Of a stretch of 64,000 nucleotides of DNA, positions 45,402 through 54,464 are shown in pieces; within the stretch, counting starts at the first letter, position 1, and each line of letters starts with the position of its first letter. The DNA comes from Ardenticatenales bacterium (GTDB lineage Bacteria; Chloroflexota; Anaerolineae; Promineifilales; Promineifilaceae). The notes under the pieces were generated by a model. That model searched no databases and had not been told where the DNA came from. It was given only the letters and a program-made list of their open reading frames with translations. The stretch spans positions 992,001 to 1,056,000 of the forward strand of contig JACKBL010000001.1 of the NCBI GenBank assembly GCA_020634515.1, written 5' to 3'. Both the position numbers and the translations under genes were made by a program.

Positions 45402-47774
45402 ATGATCGTTGTCTACGCCGCTCTTGCCTGGTTTGTTGGGCTGGTCATGGCCAGTCTCTTTCCCTTTCCCTTGCCTGTCTGGTTGGGCGCGGTGGGGTTG
45501 GCTGTTGCCGGCATTCTCCTTTCCCTCCGCCGCCCATCTATCCGCCTGCCCTTCCTCGTCCTGGCCGCGATGGGGTTGGGCGGCGCGCGCTACATCCTCT
45601 CCATTCCCGCCATTGATACCGGTCACGTCGCCTTTTACAATGGCACGGACGTCGTCCTCACCGGCGTGGTCAACGACGAGCCAGAACTGCGCGACACCAC
45701 CCTGCGCCTCGACCTGCGCGTCGAATCGCTGACCATCGCCGGCGGCGCCACGCGCCCCGTCTCCGGGCGCGTCCTCGTCAATGCCGCACGCTTTCCCCTC
45801 ATCCCCTATGGGGCACGCATCCTCGTCATTGGCCGTCTGGACGAGCCGCCCGTCTTTGATACGTTCGATTACCGCGAGTATCTGGCGCGGCAGGGGTTCC
45901 ACAGCGTCATGCTCCTGCCGGAAATTGAGGTGGTGGAGGAGAATGTGGGCAATCCGGTGTATGCCGGCATTCTCGCCTTCAAAACCCGTGCCCAATCCAT
46001 CGTCAACCGCCTCATCACCGACCCGCAAGCCGCCCTCCTGAACAGCATCCTCCTCGGCAACCGCGCCGGCCTCGACGACGCCGTGCGCGCCGACTTCCGC
46101 CGCACCGGCATGGCCCACGTCATCGCCATATCCGGCTTCCACCTTTCCATTCTTGCCGGCATGTTAGTCGGCCTCTTCACGCCCCTCGTCGGCGAAAAAC
46201 GCTCCCCCTGGTTCGTCCTCCTGGGCATCATCTTCTACACCATCATGGTCGGCGCGGGCGCGTCCGTCGTGCGCGCGGCCATCATGAGCAGCATGTACCT
46301 CATCGGCACAAAGGTTTTGGGGCGGCCTCGTTTCGCGTTTGGCTCCCTGTTTGCCGCCGGCGTCATCATGACACTGTGGCGACCCGCCATTTTGTGGGAC
46401 GTGGCCTTCCAGTTCAGCTTCTCCGCCACGCTGGGCCTGATGCTCTACGCGGACCGGTTTAGCCGTTGGGCGCGGCGGCTGCTGCTGCGACGCCTGTCCG
46501 CGCGCGTCGTCAACGGGTACGTGGGACCGGTGACGGACCTGGTGATGGTCACGGTGGCGGCGCAGGTGGCAACGCTGCCCCTGGCGATGTTCTATTTTAA
46601 CCAGATCGCCATTGTCAACCTGGTCGCCAATCCTTTGATTTTGCCGGCACTCCCCGGCCTCATGCTCTCCGGTGGATTGGCCGTGATCGTCGGTCTCCTT
46701 TCCCCCCTCCTCGCCCAACCCATCGCCTGGCTCGCCTGGCTCTTCCTCTCCTACGCCATCTTCCTCGTGCGGCTGCTGGCGCGCATCCCCTTTGCCGCCC
46801 TGCCCGTGCAAATCAGCCTCACCGTCGTCGTTCTCCTCTACCTCCTCATCGGCGGCGTCACCTGGATCGCCTTCCAGCCGCGCCCCCGCCGCGAAAATAT
46901 GTTGAACAAAGCACGCCCCTACGTCAACCAGCAGATCGTCATTGGCTTTGCCTTGCTCGTCGCCATTCTCGTGTTTGCCTGGGGCCGCACCCAGCCCGAT
47001 GGCCACCTGCACGTCGTCTTCTTCGACGTGGGGCAGGGCAGCGCCACCTTCATCCAGACCCCCAGCGGGCGGCAAATCCTCGTTGATGGCGGTCCCTCGC
47101 CCACGCTGTTGAACACCGCCCTGGGGCGCATGATGCCCTTCTGGGATCGCCAACTGGACATGGTCATCAGCACGAACATGGCCGGCAGCTACGCCACGGG
47201 GCTGCCCGGTGTGCTGGAACGGTACCAGGTGGATCAGTTGGTTACGGGCAGCGCCGCCGACGGCAGCGAGTTGCCGTCCACGCTGGCCGCCTACGCCACG
47301 CTGCTGGACGTGGCGCAGGGGCAGGAAGTGCCGCTGCATCTGGCCGCCGCCGGTGAAATGATCTCCGTGGGGGATGGGGTGCGCCTGGAAGTGTTGGGGC
47401 CGTCCCCCAACACGGACGGGGATGAAACGGTGTCGCTGCGGCTGGTTTATGACAACCTGACTGTGATGCTGGCGGGCGCGGCGGGGACGATTGCCGAGCA
47501 GGCGATGGTAGAAGCCGACCGTCCCATGCAATCACTGGTGCAGCTCATCGGGCGGCAGGGGGGCAAAAATGCCACGTCCACGGGCTTCTTGCGCGCCGTG
47601 CATCCCCAGGTTGCCGTCATTTCCGTGGCGGGCGACAATCGTTTTGGCGATCCGCAGCAGGATGTGTTGACGCGGATTGCCGGCATTGGCGCCCCCATCC
47701 TGCGCACCGATCAACTGGGCAGCATCGAACTCATCAGCGACGGCGCGGCCATGTGGTGGCAGGCCTGGAAGTGA
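45402..47774 (+). CDS. comEC: ComEC/Rec2-type DNA channel with degenerate nuclease domain
   Basis: A 790-residue membrane protein: two or three N-terminal helices, a DUF4131-type beta domain (about 60-180), the competence channel region (about 205-500) with SILLGNRAGLDD and MAHVIAISGFHLSIL, then a C-terminal metallo-beta-lactamase-like domain from about 535. The channel motifs are intact. In the lactamase domain VGQGSATFIQTPSGRQILVDGG is recognisable by position (about 541-562), but all metal-binding boxes are lost. The HxHxDH place reads STNMAGSYATG, the GD-A place reads AGAAG, the GHHGS place reads GRQGGK, and the NRYGHP place reads NRFGDP. It should still act in DNA uptake across the membrane but cannot use this domain as a metal nuclease. 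Confidence 0.93.
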   Translation: MIVVYAALAWFVGLVMASLFPFPLPVWLGAVGLAVAGILLSLRRPSIRLPFLVLAAMGLGGARYILSIPAIDTGHVAFYNGTDVVLTGVVNDEPELRDTTLRLDLRVESLTIAGGATRPVSGRVLVNAARFPLIPYGARILVIGRLDEPPVFDTFDYREYLARQGFHSVMLLPEIEVVEENVGNPVYAGILAFKTRAQSIVNRLITDPQAALLNSILLGNRAGLDDAVRADFRRTGMAHVIAISGFHLSILAGMLVGLFTPLVGEKRSPWFVLLGIIFYTIMVGAGASVVRAAIMSSMYLIGTKVLGRPRFAFGSLFAAGVIMTLWRPAILWDVAFQFSFSATLGLMLYADRFSRWARRLLLRRLSARVVNGYVGPVTDLVMVTVAAQVATLPLAMFYFNQIAIVNLVANPLILPALPGLMLSGGLAVIVGLLSPLLAQPIAWLAWLFLSYAIFLVRLLARIPFAALPVQISLTVVVLLYLLIGGVTWIAFQPRPRRENMLNKARPYVNQQIVIGFALLVAILVFAWGRTQPDGHLHVVFFDVGQGSATFIQTPSGRQILVDGGPSPTLLNTALGRMMPFWDRQLDMVISTNMAGSYATGLPGVLERYQVDQLVTGSAADGSELPSTLAAYATLLDVAQGQEVPLHLAAAGEMISVGDGVRLEVLGPSPNTDGDETVSLRLVYDNLTVMLAGAAGTIAEQAMVEADRPMQSLVQLIGRQGGKNATSTGFLRAVHPQVAVISVAGDNRFGDPQQDVLTRIAGIGAPILRTDQLGSIELISDGAAMWWQAWK

Positions 47775-47780
47775 CGGAAG

Positions 47781-47808
47781 TTGATAGTTGATAGTTGACA
47801 GTTGACAG
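47781..47808 (+). repeat. 7-bp tandem repeat GTTGAYA, four units
   Basis: GTTGATA, GTTGATA, GTTGACA and GTTGACA follow directly after the comEC stop codon. They belong to the same heptamer family as 3335 and 63613. Confidence 0.85.
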
Positions 47809-47860
47809 GTACTGTTTGCTCGCCGCCAACTCCCCTCTACCAACTCCCAAAGGATTTCCC

Positions 47861-49312
47861 TTGCGTATTTATCGTTTCGTCAGTTTACTTTTGCTTGTAT
47901 GGGTGATCGTGGGATGCCGGCAATCGCCGCCCACGCCAACACCCACGCCCACCACCGCCATCGCCGCCGCCACGCCCGCGCCGACGACGCCTCCCACGCC
48001 GCTGCCTTCCCCCACGCCCACGGCCACCCTCGTGCCGCAGCCCCTCATCCGCGCCGGCGCGCAGGAGGTGGGAGACGATGGCCTTGTGGTCATCGCTTCC
48101 GTCTTCGCGCCAGATGGGGGGTGGCTGGTTTTGCACGATGGCGATACGGATGGTCCTGTTTTGGCGCGCACGTTGGTAAATGCCGGCAGCAGCAACGCCA
48201 TCACCCTCACCATTGACCCCCTGGCCGTCAGCAACCAGATCTCCGCCGTCCTCCACGCCGACGCCGCTCCCCTCGGCTCCTTCGATTCGCAAACCGATCT
48301 GCCCCTCACCTACCAGGGCGAAATCGTCGCCAATCTCTTTCCCGTAACCGTGACCGTGGCCTTGCCCGGCATCATCGTCAGCAACCAGACGGTGGCCGCC
48401 GATGGCCTGTTGCACATTGACCAGGTCATTGCCGCCGCACCGGGCTTTGTGGCCGTCTCCAATGCCGCCGGGCAACTTCTGGGATTCTTTCCCGTCGGCC
48501 GCGGCACGCACACCGATGTGCCCGTGCGCATCAACTGGCGGCAGGCCACCCCCGACCTGCTGGTGACGTTGTACCAGGACCAGGGAACGGCCACCCGCTT
48601 TGAAGCGGACGATCCGCCCGTGCTGGTCGATGGTCGGCCCGTCGCCGCCTCTTTCCACACCGTTCTGCCGCTGGACGTGTACGTCTTTGATCAGCCCGTG
48701 ATAAACGACCAGATTGTGATTGAGCGCGTGGTCAGCGAGGGGCCGGGGTGGGTCGTCGTCTATTTCAACGACGACGGGCAGCCGGGTAACATCATTGGCT
48801 ACGCGTCGCTGGCCGATGGCGTCAATGAGCGTGTGGTCGTGCCCGTCGCCGCCGGCGCGGTGACGGCGATTCTGCATGTGCGCCTGCACGCGGACACGGG
48901 CGAAGTGGGCGCGTTCGATTTCCCCGCCGCCGACCCGCCGCTGACGGACGCCGACGGACGGTTGCCGCTCTTTTCGTTCCGCATCGATCAGGGCAATTTT
49001 CTCCTCACCCGCGACCAGGTGGTCACGGATACGGCGATTGTGCCGCTGGTGGCCGCCAATGTGGATACGTGGCTGGTGATCCAGGCGGACGTCGACGGTC
49101 GGCCCGGCGCGGTGATTGGGCGTGTGCGCCTGCCTGCGGGCATGGCCTGGGATGTGGCCGTTTCCGTGGATGCCGCCGCCGTCACGCCCACGCTGTATGC
49201 CGCTTTGATTCGGGACGATGATCCGGCGGGGGAGTTCAATTATCCCGATGGCGGCGATAAGCCCCTGACGCAAGACGGCAATCCGATCTTTGCGCCCTTT
49301 GCCGCCCCATGA
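47861..49312 (+). CDS. Lipoprotein with four DUF7282-like repeats
   Basis: A 483-residue exported lipoprotein. I chose the TTG at 47861 because AAAGGAT lies 5 nt upstream and the signal peptide then starts at once (LRIYRFVSLLLLVWVIVGC). The lipobox Cys is at about residue 19, and its codons lie inside a TGCCGGCA copy. A Thr/Pro/Ala linker of about 45 residues follows, then four repeats of about 105 residues, each with VV-x-x-(D/A)-x-x-G-PG-x-x-(I/L)G and an LHAD or LYxDxG strand, as in DUF7282 modules of archaea and Chloroflexota. The function is unknown, presumably surface binding. It overlaps the MDR gene as ATGA. Confidence 0.82.
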   Translation: MRIYRFVSLLLLVWVIVGCRQSPPTPTPTPTTAIAAATPAPTTPPTPLPSPTPTATLVPQPLIRAGAQEVGDDGLVVIASVFAPDGGWLVLHDGDTDGPVLARTLVNAGSSNAITLTIDPLAVSNQISAVLHADAAPLGSFDSQTDLPLTYQGEIVANLFPVTVTVALPGIIVSNQTVAADGLLHIDQVIAAAPGFVAVSNAAGQLLGFFPVGRGTHTDVPVRINWRQATPDLLVTLYQDQGTATRFEADDPPVLVDGRPVAASFHTVLPLDVYVFDQPVINDQIVIERVVSEGPGWVVVYFNDDGQPGNIIGYASLADGVNERVVVPVAAGAVTAILHVRLHADTGEVGAFDFPAADPPLTDADGRLPLFSFRIDQGNFLLTRDQVVTDTAIVPLVAANVDTWLVIQADVDGRPGAVIGRVRLPAGMAWDVAVSVDAAAVTPTLYAALIRDDDPAGEFNYPDGGDKPLTQDGNPIFAPFAAP

Positions 49313-50361
49313 CGACCTCGCGCCAGGTGGTGTATTTCACGGCTCCGCGTGAGGTGGTTGTGCGCACGGAGCCGTTGCCGCCGCCGGGCGCGGGGCAAGT
49401 GTTGGTGCGCACGTTGGTTTCCGCTGTCAGTGCCGGCACGGAAATGCTCGCCTACCGTGGGGAAATGCCGGTTAATGTGCCGTTGGATGAGACAATTGCC
49501 GGCATGTCCCAACCCTTCCACTATCCCACCCCCTATGGCTACGCGGCGGTCGGGGAAGTGATCGCCGTCGGCGCGGGGGTGGACGCCGATTGGTCAGGGC
49601 GGCGGGTCTTTGCCTTCGTGCCCCATCAGAGCCACTTCGTCGCCGCGCCGCGCGAACTCGTAGCCGTCCCCGCCGACCTTTCCCCGCATGATGCCGCCTT
49701 CCTGCCTTTTGTGGAGACCGCCGTCAGCCTCGTCATGGACGGTCAGCCCGTCATCGGCGAGCGGGTTGCCGTCTGGGGACAGGGCGTCATCGGCTTGCTC
49801 ACCACCGCCATATTGTCACGCTTCCCCCTGGCAGCCCTCGTCGCCATTGACCCACTCCCCTTGCGGCGGGCGCGCGCGCTGGCCCTGGGCGCGCACGCCG
49901 CCTTCTCCCCCGATGCCGCCGTTGATCTAGCCGCGGCGCTTGGCCCCGACGGGGCCGACCTCGGCTACGAACTATCCGGTAGCCCTGCCGCCCTCAACCA
50001 GGCCATCACCGCCGTCGGCTTTGGCGCGCGGCTCGTGGTCGGCTCCTGGTATGGGCAAAAACCCGTCTCGCTGGCGTTGGGTGGCGCGTTTCACCGCCGT
50101 CACCTGCGCCTGATCAGCAGCCAGGTGAGCCACCTCGCCCCGCGCTGGCTGGCGCGTTGGAGCAAGGAACGCCGCCTGGCCGTGGCCTGGGAATTCTTGT
50201 CTGAACTGCGCCCCGCCGCCAGCCTCATCACGCACCGCTTTTCCTGGTGCGACGCGCCCCTGGCCTATCAGCTTCTCGACCAAAACCCCGACGCGGTCCT
50301 ACAACTGGTCTTCGATGCATCGTTCCAGAGTCATCTCAAGAATAGCTCCCAGGAAGATTAA
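49309..50361 (+). CDS. Medium-chain dehydrogenase/reductase, zinc-free type
   Basis: A 350-residue MDR protein: GroES-like N-terminal domain (PLPPPGAGQVLVRTLVSAVSAGTE by position 22-45) and a Rossmann domain with VAVWGQGVIGLL near 148-159 in place of GxGxxG. The Cys/His zinc ligands of classical alcohol dehydrogenases are absent from the SAGTE region, so it is probably a zinc-free NAD(P)H oxidoreductase. The SAGTE start resembles the BchC-like branch, but there are no other photosynthesis genes. The last 11 or so codons lie within a direct repeat (50325-50358), so the C-terminal tail is probably not native. Confidence 0.82.
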   Translation: MTTSRQVVYFTAPREVVVRTEPLPPPGAGQVLVRTLVSAVSAGTEMLAYRGEMPVNVPLDETIAGMSQPFHYPTPYGYAAVGEVIAVGAGVDADWSGRRVFAFVPHQSHFVAAPRELVAVPADLSPHDAAFLPFVETAVSLVMDGQPVIGERVAVWGQGVIGLLTTAILSRFPLAALVAIDPLPLRRARALALGAHAAFSPDAAVDLAAALGPDGADLGYELSGSPAALNQAITAVGFGARLVVGSWYGQKPVSLALGGAFHRRHLRLISSQVSHLAPRWLARWSKERRLAVAWEFLSELRPAASLITHRFSWCDAPLAYQLLDQNPDAVLQLVFDASFQSHLKNSSQED

Positions 50362-50431
50362 GGCGATGACAAACCTTCCGGGAAGCTCGCTCTCAGGCCA
50401 GAGTCGTCTCAAGAACAGCTTCCAGGAAGAT
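50325..50431 (+). repeat. Direct repeat pair, 34 bp each
   Basis: CCAGAGTCRTCTCAAGAAYA followed by GCTYCCAGGAAGAT occurs at 50325-50358 and 50398-50431. The first copy overlaps the 3' end of the MDR gene. The stretch between them, AACCTTCCGGGAAGCTC with CTCAGGCCA, has relatives at 33938-33976 and 61171-61212. Confidence 0.8.
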
Positions 50432-50812
50432 GGAGTTGGCCGTGTTGGAAGCGCTGCCGGCGCGTGGATAAAACAGGCGTCTGCGCCATTCGCAAAATCC
50501 TGACTATTTCCCTGAACGTTTCCTCAGAAAGCGACGTGGGGCCTCATGGGGTGCTTTCCCTGACAATTCGGTGACGTTATAATCTTCATATCACCGTCCA
50601 CCACAATAACTATCCAGAAATCGCCCGGTTCCGCGTCTAATCAAAGAGTAACCGTAACTATTCACGTCTCCGAGAGATTGGACCAATTTTGTAGACATCA
50701 ATAAGATTCAACCAGAGCAAATTGGTCCAATCTGGGCAGATGACCTGTATAGTCACGAGTAACCATTTATTGAGCACGCAGCGCGCCCTCATCCCCGGCA
50801 AAGGTGGTACAC
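50362..50812. other. Intergenic region with repeats, no gene
   Basis: About 450 bp before the transglutaminase gene. It holds the second 34-bp direct repeat, the GGAAGCTC-type element, and the AGATTGG inverted repeat at 50675-50733. I found no gene and no clear promoter. Confidence 0.65.
50675..50733 (+). repeat. AGATTGG/CCAATCT inverted repeat, long-loop copy
   Basis: AGATTGGACCAATTTT and AAATTGGTCCAATCT form 15-bp arms around a 28-nt loop. The upstream flank (GTAACTAT, then CTC-GAG) also resembles that of the 43843 copy, so the repeat unit is longer than the arms. Confidence 0.8.
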
Positions 50813-53074
50813 ATGCTCCGTCGCATAAGAATTGAAGAAGGTTGGTTCACGCTTTTTCTCGTCTGGGCCATGATTTTCACGGCGGGTTTGGCCGTGGTGC
50901 AGACCGAGCTGATCAACGGGTTAGAGATCATCCCCGTGGTCGGTTCCGTCGCGCTAATGGCGGGCCTGCTGTTGGCTAAAAGCCGCTTCAGCGACCGTAC
51001 GGCGCACCTTTTTTCCCTCATTTATGGCCTCTTCGTTGTGGCGTACTTCATTGGGTTGGTTTTGCCCGGTTCCTTGCCGTGGCGCGACCGCGTGCTGGAG
51101 ATGGGCAGCCGCCAGATCATCTGGTTGCGGAAGGCGTTTGGCGAGGGCAGCAGCCGTGATGGCATTATCTTTGTTATGCACACTTCCGCCGTTTTCTGGC
51201 TGTTGGGCTACACGGCGTCCTGGTTTACGTTTCGCTACCCACGTGTGTGGCGCGTGGTGTTGCCCACGGGGGTCGTGCTGCTCAGCGTGGTTTACTTCTA
51301 TCTCGGCCCCAAACCGCTGGCCCTTTACCTGGGTTTTTATTTGCTCCTGGCCCTGTTGTATGTGTCGCAGACGCATTTGGTCTCCCATGTGAAGGAGTGG
51401 CGCATGGCGGCGGTTCGTTTTGAACGAGGAATTAATCTCTCGTTCTTGCGTGCCAGCCTGATTGTGGGGATGTTTACCTTGTTGGTGGCGTGGTATTTGC
51501 CGGCACTTGGCGCCAGTACCTCCGTCAGTGATGCCATCAGCAACGTCAACCAACCGTGGCGCAGCTTCCAGGACAACTGGACCCGCCTCTTCTCCTCCCT
51601 CCGCTCCTACGGCAGCCCCACCAACGACCCCTACACCGACTCCCTTGTCCTCGGCGGCCCGCGCACCGTCGGCAACAACCTCGTCATGGACATCTACGTG
51701 TCCAAAAAGCTCCCCTATGTCTACTGGCAGTCCACCGTCTACGACGTTTACGGACCGCGCGGCTGGGAAATGGCCCAGGGCGAGCAGGTCATCCACTACC
51801 CCGAAGATGGATACCTCGACCTGCCCGTTGTCTTGGAACGCAAGGTCATTACCCAGACCGTCATCAATTATCGCGCCAGTTCCGGCGTGCTATACGGCGC
51901 GCCGGACATCATCGCATCCGACAAACAGATGGTGGTCACGCGCCAGTTCGACGAAACAGGCCACGAGGTCATCAACGGCATCAAATCTCGCTACGTTTTG
52001 CGCCAGGGCGACACCTACCACATCGATTCCCAATACAGCCTGGCCGACGCCACCAGCCTGCGCCAGGCGACCACCAATTACCCCGCCTCCATCACCGATA
52101 ATTACCTCTCCTACCCTGACAGCATCACGCCGGAGACGCGCGCCCTGGCGGACAGCCTCACCGCGCCCCGTGACAACCCGTTTGACAAAGCCATCGCCGT
52201 GCGTGACTATCTGCGCGCCAACATCACCTACAACGACCAGATTCCCGCGCCGCCGGACGGCGTGGATCCCATCCACCACACGCTTTTTGTGAGCAAGGAG
52301 GGGTACTGCACCTATTACGCCACGGCAATGGCCGTCATGCTGCGGTTGGAGGGCATTCCCGCGCGCGTGGCCGCCGGATACGCGCAGGGGGAATGGGACG
52401 ATGCCACTTCTTCCTACCGCGTGCGCGCCAGTAACGCGCACACATGGGTCGAAGTGTACTTCCCCGGTTATGGCTGGATACAGTTTGAGCCGACTGCCTC
52501 CATTCCCGTGGTGGAGCGCCCGGAGACGCCGGCGGGGGAAGGCGGGGATAATTTTGCCTCTCCCTCTCTTGCGGATACCAGCCTGGACCGCGAGAGTCTG
52601 CTCCCGGATGAGGATGCGAGTAACCCGGAGCGCACCAATTCGCCGTTGGATGCGCCGCCACCGCCGCCCACCGGGGTGCTGGGACTCAGCCGTAGCGCAT
52701 TGCTCCGTCTGGCTATTGGGGCGGCGTTGTTGATGGTTGCGGGGGGGCTGGTCTTTTTGGCCGGCCAGATGAATGCGCGCGTGGAGTCCGACGTCAACAA
52801 GAGTTATGGTCGGCTGGGGGACTGGGGGCGATTCCTGGGCGTGCAAATTCGCCCTGCGCACACGCCCTACGAGCGGGCGAACCTGCTGACAGCGCAGGTT
52901 CCCGAAGGGCGCGCCCCCATTCGCAACCTAACGCAGCAATTTGTGACGAAGACGTTCAGCCCGAGCCGTGAGGGAGACCCCGATTTCAATCCGCGCCAGG
53001 AGTGGAAGGTGTTGCGTCCGCTGCTGCTACGCAAGAGCATTAGCAACTGGTTTGCCCGCTTCCGCCGCAATTGA
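50813..53074 (+). CDS. Membrane transglutaminase-like protein (TgpA type)
   Basis: A 753-residue protein. Six or seven hydrophobic helices fill residues 10-230. They are followed by an external region with the transglutaminase-like core at about 455-570: Cys in SKEGYCTYYATAMAVML near 497, His in NAHTWVEVYF near 543, and GWIQFEPT as the third element, with Glu where many relatives have Asp. A Pro-rich linker, another helix (about 630-650) and a cytoplasmic DUF4129-like tail follow. Such proteins are thought to process or cross-link exported proteins. The usual MoxR and DUF58 partner genes are not adjacent. I chose the ATG at 50813 because AAAGGTGG sits 5 nt upstream. Confidence 0.9.
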   Translation: MLRRIRIEEGWFTLFLVWAMIFTAGLAVVQTELINGLEIIPVVGSVALMAGLLLAKSRFSDRTAHLFSLIYGLFVVAYFIGLVLPGSLPWRDRVLEMGSRQIIWLRKAFGEGSSRDGIIFVMHTSAVFWLLGYTASWFTFRYPRVWRVVLPTGVVLLSVVYFYLGPKPLALYLGFYLLLALLYVSQTHLVSHVKEWRMAAVRFERGINLSFLRASLIVGMFTLLVAWYLPALGASTSVSDAISNVNQPWRSFQDNWTRLFSSLRSYGSPTNDPYTDSLVLGGPRTVGNNLVMDIYVSKKLPYVYWQSTVYDVYGPRGWEMAQGEQVIHYPEDGYLDLPVVLERKVITQTVINYRASSGVLYGAPDIIASDKQMVVTRQFDETGHEVINGIKSRYVLRQGDTYHIDSQYSLADATSLRQATTNYPASITDNYLSYPDSITPETRALADSLTAPRDNPFDKAIAVRDYLRANITYNDQIPAPPDGVDPIHHTLFVSKEGYCTYYATAMAVMLRLEGIPARVAAGYAQGEWDDATSSYRVRASNAHTWVEVYFPGYGWIQFEPTASIPVVERPETPAGEGGDNFASPSLADTSLDRESLLPDEDASNPERTNSPLDAPPPPPTGVLGLSRSALLRLAIGAALLMVAGGLVFLAGQMNARVESDVNKSYGRLGDWGRFLGVQIRPAHTPYERANLLTAQVPEGRAPIRNLTQQFVTKTFSPSREGDPDFNPRQEWKVLRPLLLRKSISNWFARFRRN

Positions 53075-53108
53075 GGGACTGTCTAAATCAGATTGGTTCA
53101 TTCTTGTA

Positions 53109-54098
53109 TTATGGCGTGTTCGAAACGGGGCGGGGGAGGATGGCGGCGTCGATGATGTGCAGTACCCCGTTGGTGGCGAGGAGGTCGCCCGCCACAACGT
53201 GCGCGCCATCGAGGGTGAGGTTGGATCCTGTGCCGGCAATTCTGATACTTTCCACATTCCGAGTGCCAAAACGGAAATTAAGCCGGCTGCCCACTGTCGG
53301 CAGCGTCTCCAGGTCCGCCAGCAGAATGGGCGTGCCCTGCGGCCAGCCATTCTGGTTCAGCAGCCAATAATTTACCAGATTCTCCGCCTGCTCCGGGTCA
53401 TTCAAAACCATTTGCGCTTCACTACTGGCGCGGCTAAAAGCCTGGTCATCGGGAGCCAGCACCGCATCCACATATTGGAAGCGCAGCGCATAAACCAGGT
53501 CCACCGACTCCACCAGGGTGCGGAAGCGGGTCAGCCGCTCGTCCGTGCGCACCAACTGCCATAAACTGACGTCCGGCCCGGTTTCCGGGGGCAAAATGAA
53601 GCCATCAACGACGTGGACGATTCCGTTGGATGCCTTCAGGTTCGCCGTGATAATGGGAACAAAGTCGGCGAACAGGTGGTCCCCTTCGCGGGTGATGATG
53701 ATGGGGGCGTCGGCTTCAGAGGTAACCGTGCCTCTGGCTTCCAGGTCGGCGCTGGCATAGACGCCGTCCAGGGTGTGGTGGCGCAGGATGGCGCTCATGG
53801 CGACGGAGTCAATTTCTGTCGGCGGGATGCCCAATTTGGAGAAGGCGGTGTTGGTGGCGGCGAAGAAGGTGTAGGAACCGGGGGTGTCGAATTGGGTGAA
53901 TATGCCGGCATTCTTCAAAACCCCAATCAGAAACAAAAACTCACTATCATCCTGCAAAATCTGGGCAATCGTCGGCAAATCACTCTGCGGCACAGGCGTC
54001 GCCAGCACCTCCAGCGGCAAATTATCCGGCGTGGGTTGCGTCGTGCAGCCCGCCCCAAATAGCAACAGCAGCATAAGAACCAGAAGAAGTCGTTTCAT
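53109..54098 (-). CDS. Lipoprotein with two fasciclin (FAS1) domains
   Basis: A 329-residue lipoprotein: MKRLLLVLMLLLLFGAGC is signal plus lipobox (Cys at 18), then two FAS1 domains (about 40-180 and 185-325). FAS1 landmarks are TFFAATNTAFSKLG and ILRHHTLDG in the first, NGIVHVVDGFILPP closing it, and NGVLHIIDAAILP closing the second. The second domain is more divergent. FAS1 domains mediate cell-matrix adhesion. It is convergent with the transglutaminase gene, with a 34-bp gap. A strongly skewed TGCCGGCA (53903) encodes NAGI in domain 1. Confidence 0.9.
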   Translation of the reverse strand: MKRLLLVLMLLLLFGAGCTTQPTPDNLPLEVLATPVPQSDLPTIAQILQDDSEFLFLIGVLKNAGIFTQFDTPGSYTFFAATNTAFSKLGIPPTEIDSVAMSAILRHHTLDGVYASADLEARGTVTSEADAPIIITREGDHLFADFVPIITANLKASNGIVHVVDGFILPPETGPDVSLWQLVRTDERLTRFRTLVESVDLVYALRFQYVDAVLAPDDQAFSRASSEAQMVLNDPEQAENLVNYWLLNQNGWPQGTPILLADLETLPTVGSRLNFRFGTRNVESIRIAGTGSNLTLDGAHVVAGDLLATNGVLHIIDAAILPRPVSNTP

Positions 54099-54230
54099 AG
54101 GATGATGTCCAAACCAATGGCACCGCCAATCGTAGCGGTTTAGTATGCGGAACGGCGGCGCGGGACCATTCCCCACGGGTGGCGAATCGGATACGATTCG
54201 CTATTTAGGACTGACGATGAAACAACGGTC

Positions 54231-54275
54231 GGAATGGCATCGTCAGTTTGAAGGAACGGTAAGGAAACAGCTTCG
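54231..54275 (-). repeat. 45-nt dispersed repeat, copy 2
   Basis: The inverted match of 43722-43767, described there. Confidence 0.75.
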
Positions 54276-54332
54276 GTGCCTTGTTTAATTTCCATCCCTT
54301 CGTGGCTGTCCGCAGTTAAAGCGGAAATGCGC

Positions 54333-54412
54333 GGACAGCGGCTATCATGGACAGCGGCTATCATGGACAGCGGCTATCATGGACAGCGGCTATCATGGAC
54401 AGCGGCTATCAT
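54333..54412. repeat. 16-bp tandem repeat, five perfect units
   Basis: GGACAGCGGCTATCAT occurs five times in a row without a mismatch, then decays into GGATAGC. Perfect copies suggest recent slippage. There are no spacers, so it is not a CRISPR. Confidence 0.92.
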
Positions 54413-54464
54413 GGATAGCTTGGCAGCAACCGTCCGTAAAAAGTGTGAAGTTATTTGGGGACGG

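Larger units (their letters stand above)
54099..54464. other. Intergenic region with hairpins and tandem repeats
   Basis: About 365 bp with no gene. CTGACGATG (54211-54219) and CATCGTCAG (54238-54246) can pair. GCTGTCCGC (54305-54313) and GCGGACAGC (54331-54339) form another stem leading straight into the 16-bp tandem array. Confidence 0.65.

Noticed and set aside
49309..50361. BchC-type bacteriochlorophyllide dehydrogenase
   Set aside because: The SAGTE start is similar, but no other pigment gene is present and the motif occurs in other MDR proteins.
54333..54412. CRISPR array
   Set aside because: The 16-bp units follow one another without spacers and no cas gene is present.
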